Assembly: GCF_002939885.1 (NCBI RefSeq)
Contig: NZ_MDED01000016.1
Coordinates: forward strand, 1 to 64,000
Length of the DNA stretch: 64,000 nucleotides
Reading direction: 5' to 3'
Source: Xanthomonas cucurbitae
GTDB lineage: Bacteria; Pseudomonadota; Gammaproteobacteria; Xanthomonadales; Xanthomonadaceae
Position numbers and translations under genes: made by a program. Shown here one piece after another: positions 8,675 to 18,054 of this stretch. The notes under the pieces were generated by a model, which saw only the letters and a program-made list of their open reading frames with translations, had not been told where the DNA came from and ran no database searches. How positions within the stretch are numbered: position 1 is the first letter of the stretch; every line of letters begins with the position of its first letter.

Positions 8675-10861
8675 CTACACCACCGTCAGATTGGCGTACG
8701 CCATCACCAACCACTTGGCGCCTACTTCGTCGAACTGCACCTGCACCCGCGCATGCGCGCCGGCACCTTCGTAGTCCACGACCACGCCACCACCAAATTT
8801 GGGGTGCTCGACATTGGCACCGAGCTTGATCGGCGCCGCCTCCACGATGCCGTGCACCGGGCCACCGCGTGCCGCGCCCAGCGATGCAGTGCGCGAGACC
8901 TGCACCTTCGGGCGCACTTCGTTGAGCAGATCGCGCGGGATCTCGCGCAGGAAGCGCGAGGGCACGTTGTAGTTGTCCTGGCCATGGATGCGGCGCGATT
9001 CGGCGTAGCACAGCACCAGTTTCTGCCGCGCGCGGGTGATGCCCACGTAGGCCAGGCGGCGCTCTTCTTCCAGCCGGCCGGTTTCTTCCAGCGAGCGCGC
9101 GCTCGGGAACAGGCCATCTTCCAGCCCGACCAGGAACACGATCGGGAATTCCAGGCCCTTGGCCGAATGCAACGTCATCAGCTGCACGCCTTCCTCGCCG
9201 GCCTGTGCTTGGCCTTCGCCCGCTTCCAGCGAGGCGTAAGCGAGGAACGCGACCAGCTCGGTCATGCCCTGGCTGTCTTCATCGTCCGGGCGGGTGAAGC
9301 GCGAGGCCACCGAGACCAGTTCGTCCAGGTTCTCGGTGCGCGATTCCGAATCCAGCCCACCGCGACTTTCCTTGGCCCAGTGGTCACGCAGGCCCGAGCG
9401 CATCAGCACGTGGTCGATGCGTTCGGCCAATTCCATTTCGCCGGTCTCGGCATGCAGCTGGCCGACCAGGCTCACAAACCCGGCCAGGGCGTTGCGCGCG
9501 CGCGCGGCCAGGCTGTTTTCCTGCGTGGCCAGCATCGCCGCTTCCCACAACGACAGCGCGTTGGCGCGCGCCAGCCGGCGCACTTCGTCCAGCGTGCGGT
9601 CGCCGATGCCGCGGGTGGGCGTATTGACCGCGCGTTCGAACGCGGCGTCGTCGCTGCGGTTGGTGAGCAGGCGCAGGTAGGCCAGCGCGTCCTTGATTTC
9701 CGCGCGCTCGAAAAAGCGCATGCCGCCATACACGCGGTACGGCAACTGCTCGGAGATCAGCGCCTCTTCCAGCGCGCGCGACTGCGCATTACTGCGATAC
9801 AGCACCGCCACTTCGCCATAGCTGCCGCCATCGCGTACCCACTGGCGCGCGCGCTCGACCACATAACGCGCCTCGTCCACTTCGTTATAGGCCGCGTAGA
9901 GATCGATCGGGTCGCCATCGCCCGAATCGGTCCACAGCTGCTTGCCGATCCGGTCCGGGTTGTGCGCGATCACTGCGTTGGCCGCGCCCAGGATCGTGGC
10001 GCTGGAACGGTAGTTCTGCTCCAGCCGCACGGTCTGCGCGCCAGGGAAATCCTTGAGGAAACGCTGCACGTTCTCGACCTTGGCGCCGCGCCAGCCATAG
10101 ATGGCCTGGTCGTCGTCGCCCACCACGAACACATGGCCCGACTCGCCGGCCAGCACGCGCACGAAGGCGTACTGGATGGCGTTGGTGTCCTGGAACTCGT
10201 CCACCAGGATCTCGCGGAAGCGCGCGCGGTAATGCGCTAGCAGTGCCGGCGTATCGCGCAGCAACTCATGTGCGCGCAACAGCAACTCGGCAAAGTCCAG
10301 CAGGCCGGAGCGGTCGCAGCGTTCCTGGTAGGCGGCGTACACCTGCCGGCGCACCTCGGTCCAGTCGTCGTTGGGCTCGGGCTGGATGTGCTGCGGACGG
10401 CGGCCTTCGTCCTTCTGTTCGTTGATCCACCAGCTCAGTTGCTTGGGCGGGTACTTGCCTTCGTCCAGCTCCAGCGCCTGCACCACGCGCTTGACCAGCC
10501 GCAGCTGATCGTCGCTGTCCATCACCTGGAAGCCTTCCGGCAGCCGCGCGTCCTGCCAGTGCAGGCGTAGCAGGCGATGCGCCAGCCCGTGGAATGTGCC
10601 GATCCACATCCCGCGGCTGCCGTTGCGCAGCTGCAGGTCGGTGCGGTGGCGCATTTCGCCAGCGGCCTTGTTGGTGAAGGTCACCGCGAAGATGCCGTGG
10701 TTGGGCACTCCCTGGACTTCATTGAGCCAGGCGATGCGATGGATCAGCACGCGCGTCTTGCCGGAGCCGGCGCCGGCCAGCACGAGGTAATGCCCCGGCG
10801 GCGCGGAAACGGCCTCGCGCTGGGCGGGGTTTAAATGATCGAGCAAATGAGAGACATCCAC
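8675..10861 (-). CDS. uvrD: DNA helicase II, UvrD
   Basis: ATP-dependent 3'-5' DNA helicase for nucleotide excision and mismatch repair. The 728-aa protein has the superfamily 1 motifs in order: Walker A AGAGSGKT (29-36), motif Ia TFTNKAA (61-67), motif II DEFQDT (221-226), motif III GDDDQAIYGWRGA (248-260), and motif VI VGITRAR near 560. The C-terminal KFGGGVVVDYEG tail is the UvrD-type RNA polymerase-contact domain rather than Rep or PcrA of other lineages. Length matches the enterobacterial protein. It stands alone on the minus strand. Confidence 0.97.
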   Translation of the reverse strand: MDVSHLLDHLNPAQREAVSAPPGHYLVLAGAGSGKTRVLIHRIAWLNEVQGVPNHGIFAVTFTNKAAGEMRHRTDLQLRNGSRGMWIGTFHGLAHRLLRLHWQDARLPEGFQVMDSDDQLRLVKRVVQALELDEGKYPPKQLSWWINEQKDEGRRPQHIQPEPNDDWTEVRRQVYAAYQERCDRSGLLDFAELLLRAHELLRDTPALLAHYRARFREILVDEFQDTNAIQYAFVRVLAGESGHVFVVGDDDQAIYGWRGAKVENVQRFLKDFPGAQTVRLEQNYRSSATILGAANAVIAHNPDRIGKQLWTDSGDGDPIDLYAAYNEVDEARYVVERARQWVRDGGSYGEVAVLYRSNAQSRALEEALISEQLPYRVYGGMRFFERAEIKDALAYLRLLTNRSDDAAFERAVNTPTRGIGDRTLDEVRRLARANALSLWEAAMLATQENSLAARARNALAGFVSLVGQLHAETGEMELAERIDHVLMRSGLRDHWAKESRGGLDSESRTENLDELVSVASRFTRPDDEDSQGMTELVAFLAYASLEAGEGQAQAGEEGVQLMTLHSAKGLEFPIVFLVGLEDGLFPSARSLEETGRLEEERRLAYVGITRARQKLVLCYAESRRIHGQDNYNVPSRFLREIPRDLLNEVRPKVQVSRTASLGAARGGPVHGIVEAAPIKLGANVEHPKFGGGVVVDYEGAGAHARVQVQFDEVGAKWLVMAYANLTVV

Positions 10862-10938
10862 CGCCGTATTTTACCGGTTGTGGCGTCGCTGCGGCTGAGA
10901 TTGCGATGAAGCGGTTGGGATTGCGAGGCTTCGCACGG

Positions 10939-10982
10939 ACCCTCATCCGCCCCTACGGGGCACCTTCTCCCGGAGGGAGAAG
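10939..10982. repeat. REP-like element overlapping the 3' end of the FAD gene
   Basis: Reads CCCTCATCCGCCCCTACGGG then CACCTTCTCCC and GGGAGAAG. The last ten codons and the stop of the neighbouring oxidoreductase gene are encoded by this element, so insertion of the repeat appears to have defined the present C-terminus. Confidence 0.75.
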
Positions 10983-12365
10983 CGAACAACACACCTCCCG
11001 CGCAATCACCGCAGCCTGCTCGCGCAGTTCCGGCACCGCCAGGCTCTCCCACAGCGAGCCGATGCGCAGGCTGCCGATCACCCGCAACCGTGGGTTGGCC
11101 TGGCCATCGGCATCGATCAGGCTGCCATCGGCGGCAGTGTCCACGCCGATGCCATGCGGTCCGGCCACCGCGATGCCCTGCCCCAACAATTGCTGCAGCA
11201 GGGGGTTGCGCATCGCCTGCACGCGCATTTCCACGCCGGTGGCGTTGACCAGCGTCTGCACGTCCAGCTGCAGCGCGTGCCCGGCCCTGGCGGCCCCGGC
11301 ACTCACGCGCACGCAGGCACCCACCTGGAACGCCACATCCAGCCGGGCCCGGTGCAGCTGCAGTTGCCCGCGCGCCTGCATCGCCTGCAGCTGCGCATGC
11401 ACCGGCGCGGCAATGCGATGGCGGTGCACGTCCCAGTAGCGCACCACATGGCGCAGGAAGCGGCGCTGGTCGTCCAGCGACAGCGTCTGCCACAGCGCCT
11501 GGCTCAGCGGGCGGACCCGTTCCATCACGCCTTGCCACGGCCGACCCTGCGCCAGCGCGTCCCGCGCCTGCTGGCGCAGGCAGCGCAGGCGCGCGCGCAG
11601 CGGCATGCCCAGCAGCGGTTGCGGATCGAAATCGGCGCTGCCGCCATGCACGTGCGGCAACGGCAGCAAGCCATGCCGCGAGACCACATGCACCGCGCCA
11701 CGATGCGCCTGCGCCGCCAGCGTCACCACGGTATCGGCCATGCTCAGGCCGGAGCCAACGATGCACACCACCGCCTCGGGCGGCAGCGCGGCCACCGTCT
11801 CGGTCTCCCAGGCTTCCACGCGCTGCGTTGCCGACAGGCCGGTGGCGCCACGCACCGGCAGCGGCCGCAGCGCATTGCCCACCGCCAGCACCACCGCATC
11901 GGCGTGCAGCGTGTGCCCGTCGTCCAGTTGCAACTGCGCACCCTGCGCCGTGGGTTGCAGCCGTTGCGCGCGTGCGCTGCGCACGCGCAGGCTGGCCGGG
12001 CTGGCGGCAACGGCAGCCTGCAGGCGCTGCCGCAGGTACGGTGCGTAATGCCGCCGCCCTACGAACTGCAGCGCCAGCTGCGCATCGTCCAGCTCCGGGT
12101 AACACGCCTGCTCGCGCAGGTAGGCAACGAAATCCTGCGGTGCATCGACCAGCGCACTCATGCGCGCCGCCGGCACGTTGAGCAGGTGTTCGGGGCGTGC
12201 GGTGGAATACGCCACGCCCTCGCCCAGCACCGCATGCGGCTCGATCAGCTCAATCCGCACCGGCGTGCGTGCCTGCCGCAGCAGCTGCAGCGCCACCAGC
12301 ACGCCGGCGGCGCCACCACCGACGATGGCGATCACTGCTTCGCCGGATTCACGCAGTTCAGTCAT
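10953..12365 (-). CDS. FAD/NAD(P)-binding oxidoreductase (FAD-NAD(P)-binding family)
   Basis: Probable flavoprotein of the NAD_binding_9 type; substrate unknown. The N-terminus has the dinucleotide fold IVGGGAAGVLVALQL directly after the start, then GEGVAYST and LLNVPAARMSAL, the family's characteristic segments. A second nucleotide-binding stretch CIVGSGLSMADTVV lies near residue 205. The C-terminal IGSLRIGSLWESLAVPELR is also typical. ATG at 12365 was preferred to a GTG six bases upstream. The last residues SLLPPGEGAP are read out of a REP-like repeat. It is monocistronic by appearance. Related proteins have been linked to lysine/ornithine-type oxidation or sulfur metabolism, but nothing here decides that. 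Confidence 0.82.
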   Translation of the reverse strand: MTELRESGEAVIAIVGGGAAGVLVALQLLRQARTPVRIELIEPHAVLGEGVAYSTARPEHLLNVPAARMSALVDAPQDFVAYLREQACYPELDDAQLALQFVGRRHYAPYLRQRLQAAVAASPASLRVRSARAQRLQPTAQGAQLQLDDGHTLHADAVVLAVGNALRPLPVRGATGLSATQRVEAWETETVAALPPEAVVCIVGSGLSMADTVVTLAAQAHRGAVHVVSRHGLLPLPHVHGGSADFDPQPLLGMPLRARLRCLRQQARDALAQGRPWQGVMERVRPLSQALWQTLSLDDQRRFLRHVVRYWDVHRHRIAAPVHAQLQAMQARGQLQLHRARLDVAFQVGACVRVSAGAARAGHALQLDVQTLVNATGVEMRVQAMRNPLLQQLLGQGIAVAGPHGIGVDTAADGSLIDADGQANPRLRVIGSLRIGSLWESLAVPELREQAAVIAREVCCSLLPPGEGAP

Positions 12366-12454
12366 GCGCACAGTGTAGGCGATGGCGGCACCGGTCCCGG
12401 GCGCCTGTCGATTCCATCACCCCGGCACCACGCGACAGCTGCAACGCCAGCGAC

Positions 12455-13873
12455 TCACATCAACGCATCGGCCAGCCGCGCGATGCCTTCACGGCTGCGG
12501 CGCCAGGCCGGGCGGCGGCGCCACTGCTCCAACTCCAGCGGGCGCGCATTGGCCAGATAGTCCTGCTCGATCTGGCGCAGCCGCTGCACCAGGCCACGGT
12601 CGTAGCAGAGCATGCCGATCTCGGCATTGAGCGCGAACGAGCGGATATCCAGGTTGATCGAGCCTACCAGCGCGATGTCCTCGTCCATGCTCAGGTGCTT
12701 GGCATGCAGGAAATGCGGGCGGTACAGCGCAATCTTCACCCCGCAGCGCAGCAGCTCGTCGAAGTAAGCCTCCTGCGCCCAGGCCGCCAGCCGCTGGTTA
12801 TTGCGCTCCGAGAGGATCAGCTGCACCTCCACGCCCGATACCGCAGCGATGCGCAACGCGCTGAGCAAGGCCTCGTCCGGCACGAAATAGGGCGTGACCA
12901 GCACCACCTTGCGCCGTGCCAGGTGGATCACCGCATTGATCGCATCACGCGCGTTCTCGAACGGATACGCCGGCCCGCTGGGCAACAGTTGGGTGGCGAT
13001 ATTGGCCTCGCATACCGGTGCATCCGGCCACACATCCAGGCGCTGCCCGGTTTCGGTGAACCAGTCGCTGGCGAACACCGCCTCCAGGTGATTGACCACC
13101 GGCCCGCGCACGCGCGCGACCAGTTCGCGGTTGGGCGCGTCGTGGATGAAGCCGGCTTCGGCCAGGTTCTGCGACCCGACGAAGCCCACCTGATTGTCGA
13201 TCACCGCGATCTTGCGGTGGTTGCGCAGGTCCATGCGCCCGCTGCGGCGCCAGCGCAGGCCACCGGGCAACACCGCCAGCACCTCGATGCCGCCAGCTAG
13301 CAGGCGTTTGCGGTAACGCCGCAGGCCGCGCTTGGCGCCCACCGCGTCCAGCAGCACGCGGCAGCGCACGCCGCGCGCCTGCGCACGTTCCAGCGCTGCC
13401 ACCACCGCATCGCCCACGGCATCGTCGAACATCAGGTAGTACAGCAGATGCACGCGTTTTTCGGCCGCATCGATCGCCGCGATCAAGGCCTGCAGCGAGT
13501 GTGCGTAGTCGTCGAGCAGGTCCACCGCATTGCCCAGCGTGGGCATGAAGTCGCCCTGCCGCTCGATCAACGGCACCACTTCGGCACTGCTGGTGTCGGT
13601 CGGCGGCTGCCAGCGCAATGCATGCAATGGCAGTTGTTGTTCGCGGATCACCTGCGAAGCGGTGGCCTGGCGCTCCACGCGCAGGCGCGACAGCCACGGG
13701 TGGCCGAACAGCAGGTACAGCGGCAGGCCCACCACCGGCACGAAGCCGATCAGCAACAGCCAGCTGCGCGCCGCCCCGGGCGTGGTGCGGGCGGGAATCC
13801 ACAGCAGCGCGGCCAGGCGGATCACCCAGTCCAGCGCCAACAGCCAGGTCCCGGACACCCAATCGGGCAGCAT
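12455..13873 (-). CDS. cls: Cardiolipin synthase (phospholipase D superfamily)
   Basis: Inner-membrane enzyme making cardiolipin from phosphatidylglycerol. Two N-terminal membrane segments (LLALDWVIRLAALLWI and SWLLLIGFVPVVGLPLYLLF) are followed by two HKD motifs: HRKIAVID with GSQN, and HAKHLSMD with GSINLD, about 190 residues apart. The 472-aa length is usual. The start at 13873 precedes the first membrane segment. It lies alone; about 220 bases upstream separate it from a shared terminator after rpmG. Confidence 0.94.
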   Translation of the reverse strand: MLPDWVSGTWLLALDWVIRLAALLWIPARTTPGAARSWLLLIGFVPVVGLPLYLLFGHPWLSRLRVERQATASQVIREQQLPLHALRWQPPTDTSSAEVVPLIERQGDFMPTLGNAVDLLDDYAHSLQALIAAIDAAEKRVHLLYYLMFDDAVGDAVVAALERAQARGVRCRVLLDAVGAKRGLRRYRKRLLAGGIEVLAVLPGGLRWRRSGRMDLRNHRKIAVIDNQVGFVGSQNLAEAGFIHDAPNRELVARVRGPVVNHLEAVFASDWFTETGQRLDVWPDAPVCEANIATQLLPSGPAYPFENARDAINAVIHLARRKVVLVTPYFVPDEALLSALRIAAVSGVEVQLILSERNNQRLAAWAQEAYFDELLRCGVKIALYRPHFLHAKHLSMDEDIALVGSINLDIRSFALNAEIGMLCYDRGLVQRLRQIEQDYLANARPLELEQWRRRPAWRRSREGIARLADALM

Positions 13874-14097
13874 CGGCGCTCCATCGTCATGAGGAAACCG
13901 ATTCTGACCCGGCCGGGCGTAAAGGCAAAGATGCCTCGGCATCCGGCACGCCGCAATGGCCGCCGAACGCATCGGCCGGTTGCACGCGCTCGGTGCAGAC
14001 CTGCCACGCCAACGCCCGGGGCATCGCTGACCGGGACAGGCGCACCTGTGTGCGGCCGCGTTGATACGCCGAGCCAGCGTGCAACCATCTCAAACGC

Positions 14098-14123
14098 AAA
14101 CACCCGCCTTGCGGCGGGTGTTT
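14098..14123 (-). terminator. Terminator after rpmG
   Basis: Perfect 11-bp stem AAACACCCGCC / GGCGGGTGTTT with a TTGC loop. It lies 30 bases after the rpmG stop. T runs flank both sides, so it could work in either direction. Confidence 0.9.
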
Positions 14124-14152
14124 GTTGAAGCGCAGATCCAGCGATCAGCCGA

Positions 14153-14320
14153 TCACTTGATCTTGCCTTCCTTGTACATCACGTGCTTACGCACGACCGG
14201 GTCGTACTTCATCATTTCCATCTTCCCCGGAGTGTTCTTCTTGTTTTTGTCCGTGGTGTAGAAGTGGCCGGTAGCGGCCGAGGAAATCATACGGATCTTG
14301 TCACGCTTGCCTTTTGCCAT
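14153..14320 (-). CDS. rpmG: Ribosomal protein L33
   Basis: Large-subunit ribosomal protein of 55 aa, starting [18 protein letters not shown] and ending YKEGKIK. It is of the zinc-free type: the CxxC pairs of other L33 forms are absent. It lies 13 bases downstream of rpmB, the standard bacterial order, and is followed by a strong terminator. Confidence 0.97.
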
Positions 14321-14333
14321 GACTGCTTACTCC

Positions 14334-14570
14334 TCAGACCTTTTCGCCGCGCGCGCGCAGCTCTTTCAGAACGGCATCGATCCCGTTCTTGTCGATGGTG
14401 CGCAACGCATGCGCGGAAACACGAAGCTTGACCCAGCGGTTTTCGCTGGCGACCCAGAAGCGACGCTCGTGCAGGTTGGGCAGGAAGCGACGACGGGTTC
14501 TGTTGTTGGCGTGGGAGACGTTGTTACCCGTCTGCACACGCTTGCCGGACACTTGGCATACGCGGGACAT
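14334..14570 (-). CDS. rpmB: Ribosomal protein L28
   Basis: Large-subunit ribosomal protein of 78 aa: [20 protein letters not shown], then [16 protein letters not shown] and a C-terminal [13 protein letters not shown]. The start at 14570 has GAGGT upstream; the longer upstream frame is not family-like. First gene of the rpmB-rpmG operon. Confidence 0.97.
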
Positions 14571-14771
14571 TACGCACCTCGATAAATGAATAGCCACCCA
14601 TAGCCTGGGAAGCGGCGGCCCCGACAGCGCCAGGGCTGCCACGCAACGTTGGGAATCAATCACTTACGCTGGAAAAGCCGGCAACCCCGTTGCGCTGGGT
14701 GCCGCCATCCGGAGCGATCCGGGCACAGCGAGCCGCGCATTATGCGTGGCAATTGCTTGTGCTGCAAGCAC

Positions 14772-16571
14772 TTAGAGCGGCCGAGGCTTGACCGGCCGCG
14801 CCTTGCTCTCGGCGATAAACGCGCGCACCTGCTGCTCCAGCACCGGCAGCGTGACCGAGCCCTGGCGCAGCACCACATCGTGGAAGGCCTTGATGTCGAA
14901 GCGATCGCCCAGCGCCTTCTCGGCTTCGGCGCGCAGCTTGACGATGCTGATCTCGCCCAGCTTATAGCTCAGCGCCTGGCCGGGCCAGGAGATGTAGCGG
15001 TCCACTTCGGTAGTGACTTCGTGCTCGCTGAGCGCGGTGCGATCACGCAGATACGCCAGCGCCTGTTCGCGGGTCCAGCCGTCGTGGTGCACGCCGGTAT
15101 CGATCACCAGCCGGCAGGCGCGCCACATTTCGTAGGTGAGCCGGCCGAACTCTTCGTACGGGGTCTCGTAGATGCCCATCTCCTGGCCGAGCTTCTCTGT
15201 GTACAGCGCCCAGCCTTCGCCATAGGCAGAGATATAGTTCTCGCGGCGGAACGCCGGCTGCTCGCCCTGCTCCAGCGCCAGCGAGCCCTGTAGCGAATGG
15301 CCGGGCGAGGACTCGTGCAAGGTCAGCGCCGGCAGGTTGTACAGCGGCCGCGACGGCAGGTTGTAGGTGTTGACCCAGTAGGTCGTCGCGCCACCGCGGC
15401 CGGCGGTCCAGAACGGGGCGATGTCGTCGGGCACCGGCTTGATGGTGAAGCGCCCGCGCGGCAGCGTTCCGATGAACTTGCCCACCTGCCCGTCCACGCG
15501 CTTGGAAATCCACGCGGCGCGATCGAGCAACTCCTGCGGGGTCTTGACGTAGAACTGCGGGTCGGTGCGCAGGAAGGTCAGGAACTGCGCGAACGTGCCC
15601 TTGAAACCCACCTGTTTGATGATCGCGTTCATCTGGGCCTGGATGCGCGCCACCTCGTCCAGGCCGATCTGGTGGATCTGTTCGGGCGTCAATTCCAGCG
15701 TGGTGTATTCGCGGATCTGCTGGCGATAGAACGCCTTGCCATCGGGCAGCGCTTCGGCGGCCAGGGTGGTGCGCGCCCTGGGCATGTAGTCGTTGCGAAA
15801 GAAGGTCAGCAGCCTGGCGTAGGCCGGCAAGACTGCGCCACTCAATGTGGCCTTGGCCTGCGCGCGCAGCTGCGCCTGCTCGGCGGCGGGAATCTGCGCC
15901 GGCAGCTGCTTGAACGGTGCATAGAACGGCGATGCGGTGGGGTCCTTGACCTCGGCCACGCTGGCGATGGAGACATCGCGCCCGGCCAGCACTGCGCGCG
16001 GCACGCTGAAGCCGCGCGCCAGGCCGTTGCGCATGTTGGCGATCTGCTGGTCGAAGTAACGCGGCACATCGTTCAAGCGTGCGATGTAGGCGCGGTACTC
16101 GGCCGCGCTGCGCATCGGCCGCTGCGCCATGAAGCCGAGGTTGGACCAGAACGAACTATCCGAATTGAACGGCATCTCGTAGGCGCGCAGGCGCACTTCG
16201 GCGGCCAGGTTCTCCACTTGTGGGCGGTAGATGGCAAAGTTGATCTGGTTGGCCGGCGAGAGCTGCCTGGGGTCGATGCCGTCGAGCTGCTTGAGCACGC
16301 CGTCCCACACCGCCAGGCGCGCCTGTTGCGCAGCCGGGCCGACGTCGGGCAGATGGGTATTGTCGCCGGTGGTATCGGTGTCTTCATCGGCCTGGCCGGT
16401 CTCGGCCTGCCGCCACGCCCATTCTTTTTCGTAGATCGCACGGAAGCGCGCATCGGCGGGTGCTTCGGCGCTCAGCGTGGCCGGAGCCGGCGGCGTGGCA
16501 GCCTGGGTCGTGGCGGCGAGCGAGCTGCCCAACAGGGCGAGCGCGAGGGCGGTAGCGAGCGGAGAGGTCAC
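14772..16571 (-). CDS. DUF885-family secreted metalloprotein, putative peptidase
   Basis: 599-aa DUF885 protein exported by an N-terminal signal (LATALALALLGSSLAATTQA). The family is built like zinc metallopeptidases: here the motif HESSPGH lies near residue 410, with the following GEGWALYTEKLG segment supplying the likely third ligand. Substrates are not known for most members. The mature part has a negatively charged spacer (QADEDTDTTGDN) after the signal. It is alone on the minus strand, about 200 bases from rpmB. Confidence 0.85.
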   Translation of the reverse strand: MTSPLATALALALLGSSLAATTQAATPPAPATLSAEAPADARFRAIYEKEWAWRQAETGQADEDTDTTGDNTHLPDVGPAAQQARLAVWDGVLKQLDGIDPRQLSPANQINFAIYRPQVENLAAEVRLRAYEMPFNSDSSFWSNLGFMAQRPMRSAAEYRAYIARLNDVPRYFDQQIANMRNGLARGFSVPRAVLAGRDVSIASVAEVKDPTASPFYAPFKQLPAQIPAAEQAQLRAQAKATLSGAVLPAYARLLTFFRNDYMPRARTTLAAEALPDGKAFYRQQIREYTTLELTPEQIHQIGLDEVARIQAQMNAIIKQVGFKGTFAQFLTFLRTDPQFYVKTPQELLDRAAWISKRVDGQVGKFIGTLPRGRFTIKPVPDDIAPFWTAGRGGATTYWVNTYNLPSRPLYNLPALTLHESSPGHSLQGSLALEQGEQPAFRRENYISAYGEGWALYTEKLGQEMGIYETPYEEFGRLTYEMWRACRLVIDTGVHHDGWTREQALAYLRDRTALSEHEVTTEVDRYISWPGQALSYKLGEISIVKLRAEAEKALGDRFDIKAFHDVVLRQGSVTLPVLEQQVRAFIAESKARPVKPRPL

Positions 16572-16797
16572 GTGCGGAAAGCCTGATCTGGAGCGAACGC
16601 CCGATCATCGCAGCTCACGCGTGAGCAGCCATGGGCCGGAAGTCCCAACGTGGGCGATGGATGGAGTGTCGGCGACGGCCCCCATCCGCCCTGCGGGCAC
16701 CTTCCCCCGCAGGCGGGGGAAGGGACCTGGCAAGTTGTCGAGAGCGGTGCTTGCCCCCTCTCCCGCCTGCGGGTAAGGGCAGCTGAAGACCGCCACG

Positions 16798-16855
16798 CTC
16801 AGCCCTTGCGCACCACCAGATGCCGCTCGCCATCCACGCCGGGCACCTGCAATCG
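16798..16855 (-). pseudogene. Orphan copy of the rsmG 3' end (copy 1)
   Basis: On the minus strand this reads LQVPGVDGERHLVVRKG and stop, matching the C-terminus of the real RsmG with a few changes. It has no start and is embedded in the 184-bp tandem repeat. Confidence 0.85.
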
Positions 16856-16981
16856 GCGACGGCCCCCATCCGCCCTGCGGGCACCTTCCCCTGCAGGCGG
16901 GGGGAGGAGTTGCCGGGCTTGTCGAGAGCGGTGCTTGCTCCCTCTCCCGCCTGCGGGTAAGGGCAGCTGAAGACCGCCACG

Positions 16982-17039
16982 CTCAGCCCTTGCGCACCAT
17001 CAGATGCCGCTCGCCATCCACGCCGGGCACCTGCAATCG
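16982..17039 (-). pseudogene. Orphan copy of the rsmG 3' end (copy 2)
   Basis: Second copy of the rsmG tail within the tandem repeat, reading LQVPGVDGERHLMVRKG and stop. It differs from copy 1 by one base (ACCA to ATCA) in the compared stretch, so the unit was copied recently after the first capture. Confidence 0.85.
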
Positions 17040-17178
17040 GCGACGGCCCCCATCCGCCCTGCGGGCACCTTTCCCTGCAGGCGGGGGAAGGGACCTGGCG
17101 GGTTGTCGAGAGCCGTGCTTGCCCCCTCTCCCGCCTGCGGGAGAGGGTTGGGGTGAGGGCAGCTGAAGACCGACCCGC

Positions 17179-17817
17179 TCAGCCCTTGCGCACCACCACC
17201 AGATGCCGCTCGCCCTCCAGGCCGGGCACCTGTAATGGGTGCACCTCGCGCATTGTCCAGCCGTCGGGCAATGCGGCAATTTCCTCGTGCGGGTACACGC
17301 CCTTCATCGCCAGCAGGCTGCCGCCGGGGCGCAGCAGGTGGCCGCCGACGGCGATGATGCCGGCCAGGGTGTCCAGCGCGCGCGCGGTGAGGTGGTCGTA
17401 GGTGGCCGGCTCGTCCAGGGCTTCGGCGCGCGATTCGGCCACGCGGGCGTTGCGCAGTTCCAGGTGACGCAAGGCCTCGCGCATGAAGCGCGCCTTCTTG
17501 CCGTTGCTTTCCACCAGCGTCACCTGCAGCTGCGGGCGGGTGATCGCCAACGGGATGCCGGGCAGGCCCGGCCCGGTGCCCAGGTCGGCCAGGGTGCCGC
17601 TGACGATGTAGGACTGCATGGCTAGCGAATCGAGCAGATGGCGGGTGACCATCTCGCGCGGGTCGCGCACGGCGGTGAGGTTGTAGGTCTTGTTCCAGCG
17701 CACCAGCAGGGCCAGGTAACGCAGCAGCGGAGCGGCAAATGCCGCATCCAGGGATTGGGCCTGCAGGCCGCGTTCGAGCGCGGCGGAAACATCGGGGGCG
17801 AGTGCGGCATCGTTCAT
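17179..17817 (-). CDS. rsmG: RsmG, 16S rRNA m7G527 methyltransferase
   Basis: SAM-dependent methyltransferase that modifies G527 of 16S rRNA (formerly GidB). Motifs: [16 protein letters not shown] near the N-terminus, the SAM loop [26 protein letters not shown], and LTARALDTL. The 212-aa length is normal. The start at 17817 (MNDAALAPD) was chosen because upstream residues are not family-like. It is not next to mnmG or parAB here. Its 3' end has been duplicated twice downstream. Confidence 0.95.
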   Translation of the reverse strand: MNDAALAPDVSAALERGLQAQSLDAAFAAPLLRYLALLVRWNKTYNLTAVRDPREMVTRHLLDSLAMQSYIVSGTLADLGTGPGLPGIPLAITRPQLQVTLVESNGKKARFMREALRHLELRNARVAESRAEALDEPATYDHLTARALDTLAGIIAVGGHLLRPGGSLLAMKGVYPHEEIAALPDGWTMREVHPLQVPGLEGERHLVVVRKG

Positions 17818-17978
17818 GGCGCGATTATCGCAGCTGGGCAGGCGGGCAGGCGCGCGCCGTGGATGGCAATGCGGCCACGCATGACATGGTTGCTGCGGCA
17901 AGGCATTCGCCCACCGCGCAACTGCCGGGCTGTGGCACGGCGCGCGCTGCTGAACGCCGCCGCAGCGCAGAGGCCACA

Positions 17979-17996
17979 GGTGTCACAGGTGACACC
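17979..17996. promoter_or_regulatory. Inverted repeat in the rsmG-phoD spacer
   Basis: GGTGTCAC-AG-GTGACACC, two perfect 8-base arms with a 2-base centre, about 60 bases before the phoD start. It is followed by CCGACACGTCACC. It could be an operator for phoD. The PhoB box is normally a direct repeat of CTGTCAT-like units, so PhoB is not clearly indicated. Confidence 0.5.
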
Positions 17997-18054
17997 AAAC
18001 CGACACGTCACCGATGCAGCATGCTCGCGTCCGCTAGCCTGCCTGCCGTTGTCC

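Larger units (their letters stand above)
16674..17160. repeat. 184-bp tandem repeat built from a REP hairpin plus a copied rsmG 3' end
   Basis: The sequence GACGGCCCCCATCCGCCCTG starts at 16674, 16858 and 17042, exactly 184 bases apart. Each unit has a REP hairpin, a GTCGAGAGC(G/C)GTGCTTGC stretch, a second inverted hairpin (CCCTCTCCCGCCTGCGGG) and AGCTGAAGACCG. The two left units end in a copy of the last codons of rsmG; the third runs into the real gene end. The first two units are closer to each other than to the third. Confidence 0.93.

Noticed and set aside
16674-17160. CRISPR array
   Set aside because: The units are 184 bases with no short repeat-spacer pattern; they are tandem copies of a REP and a gene end.
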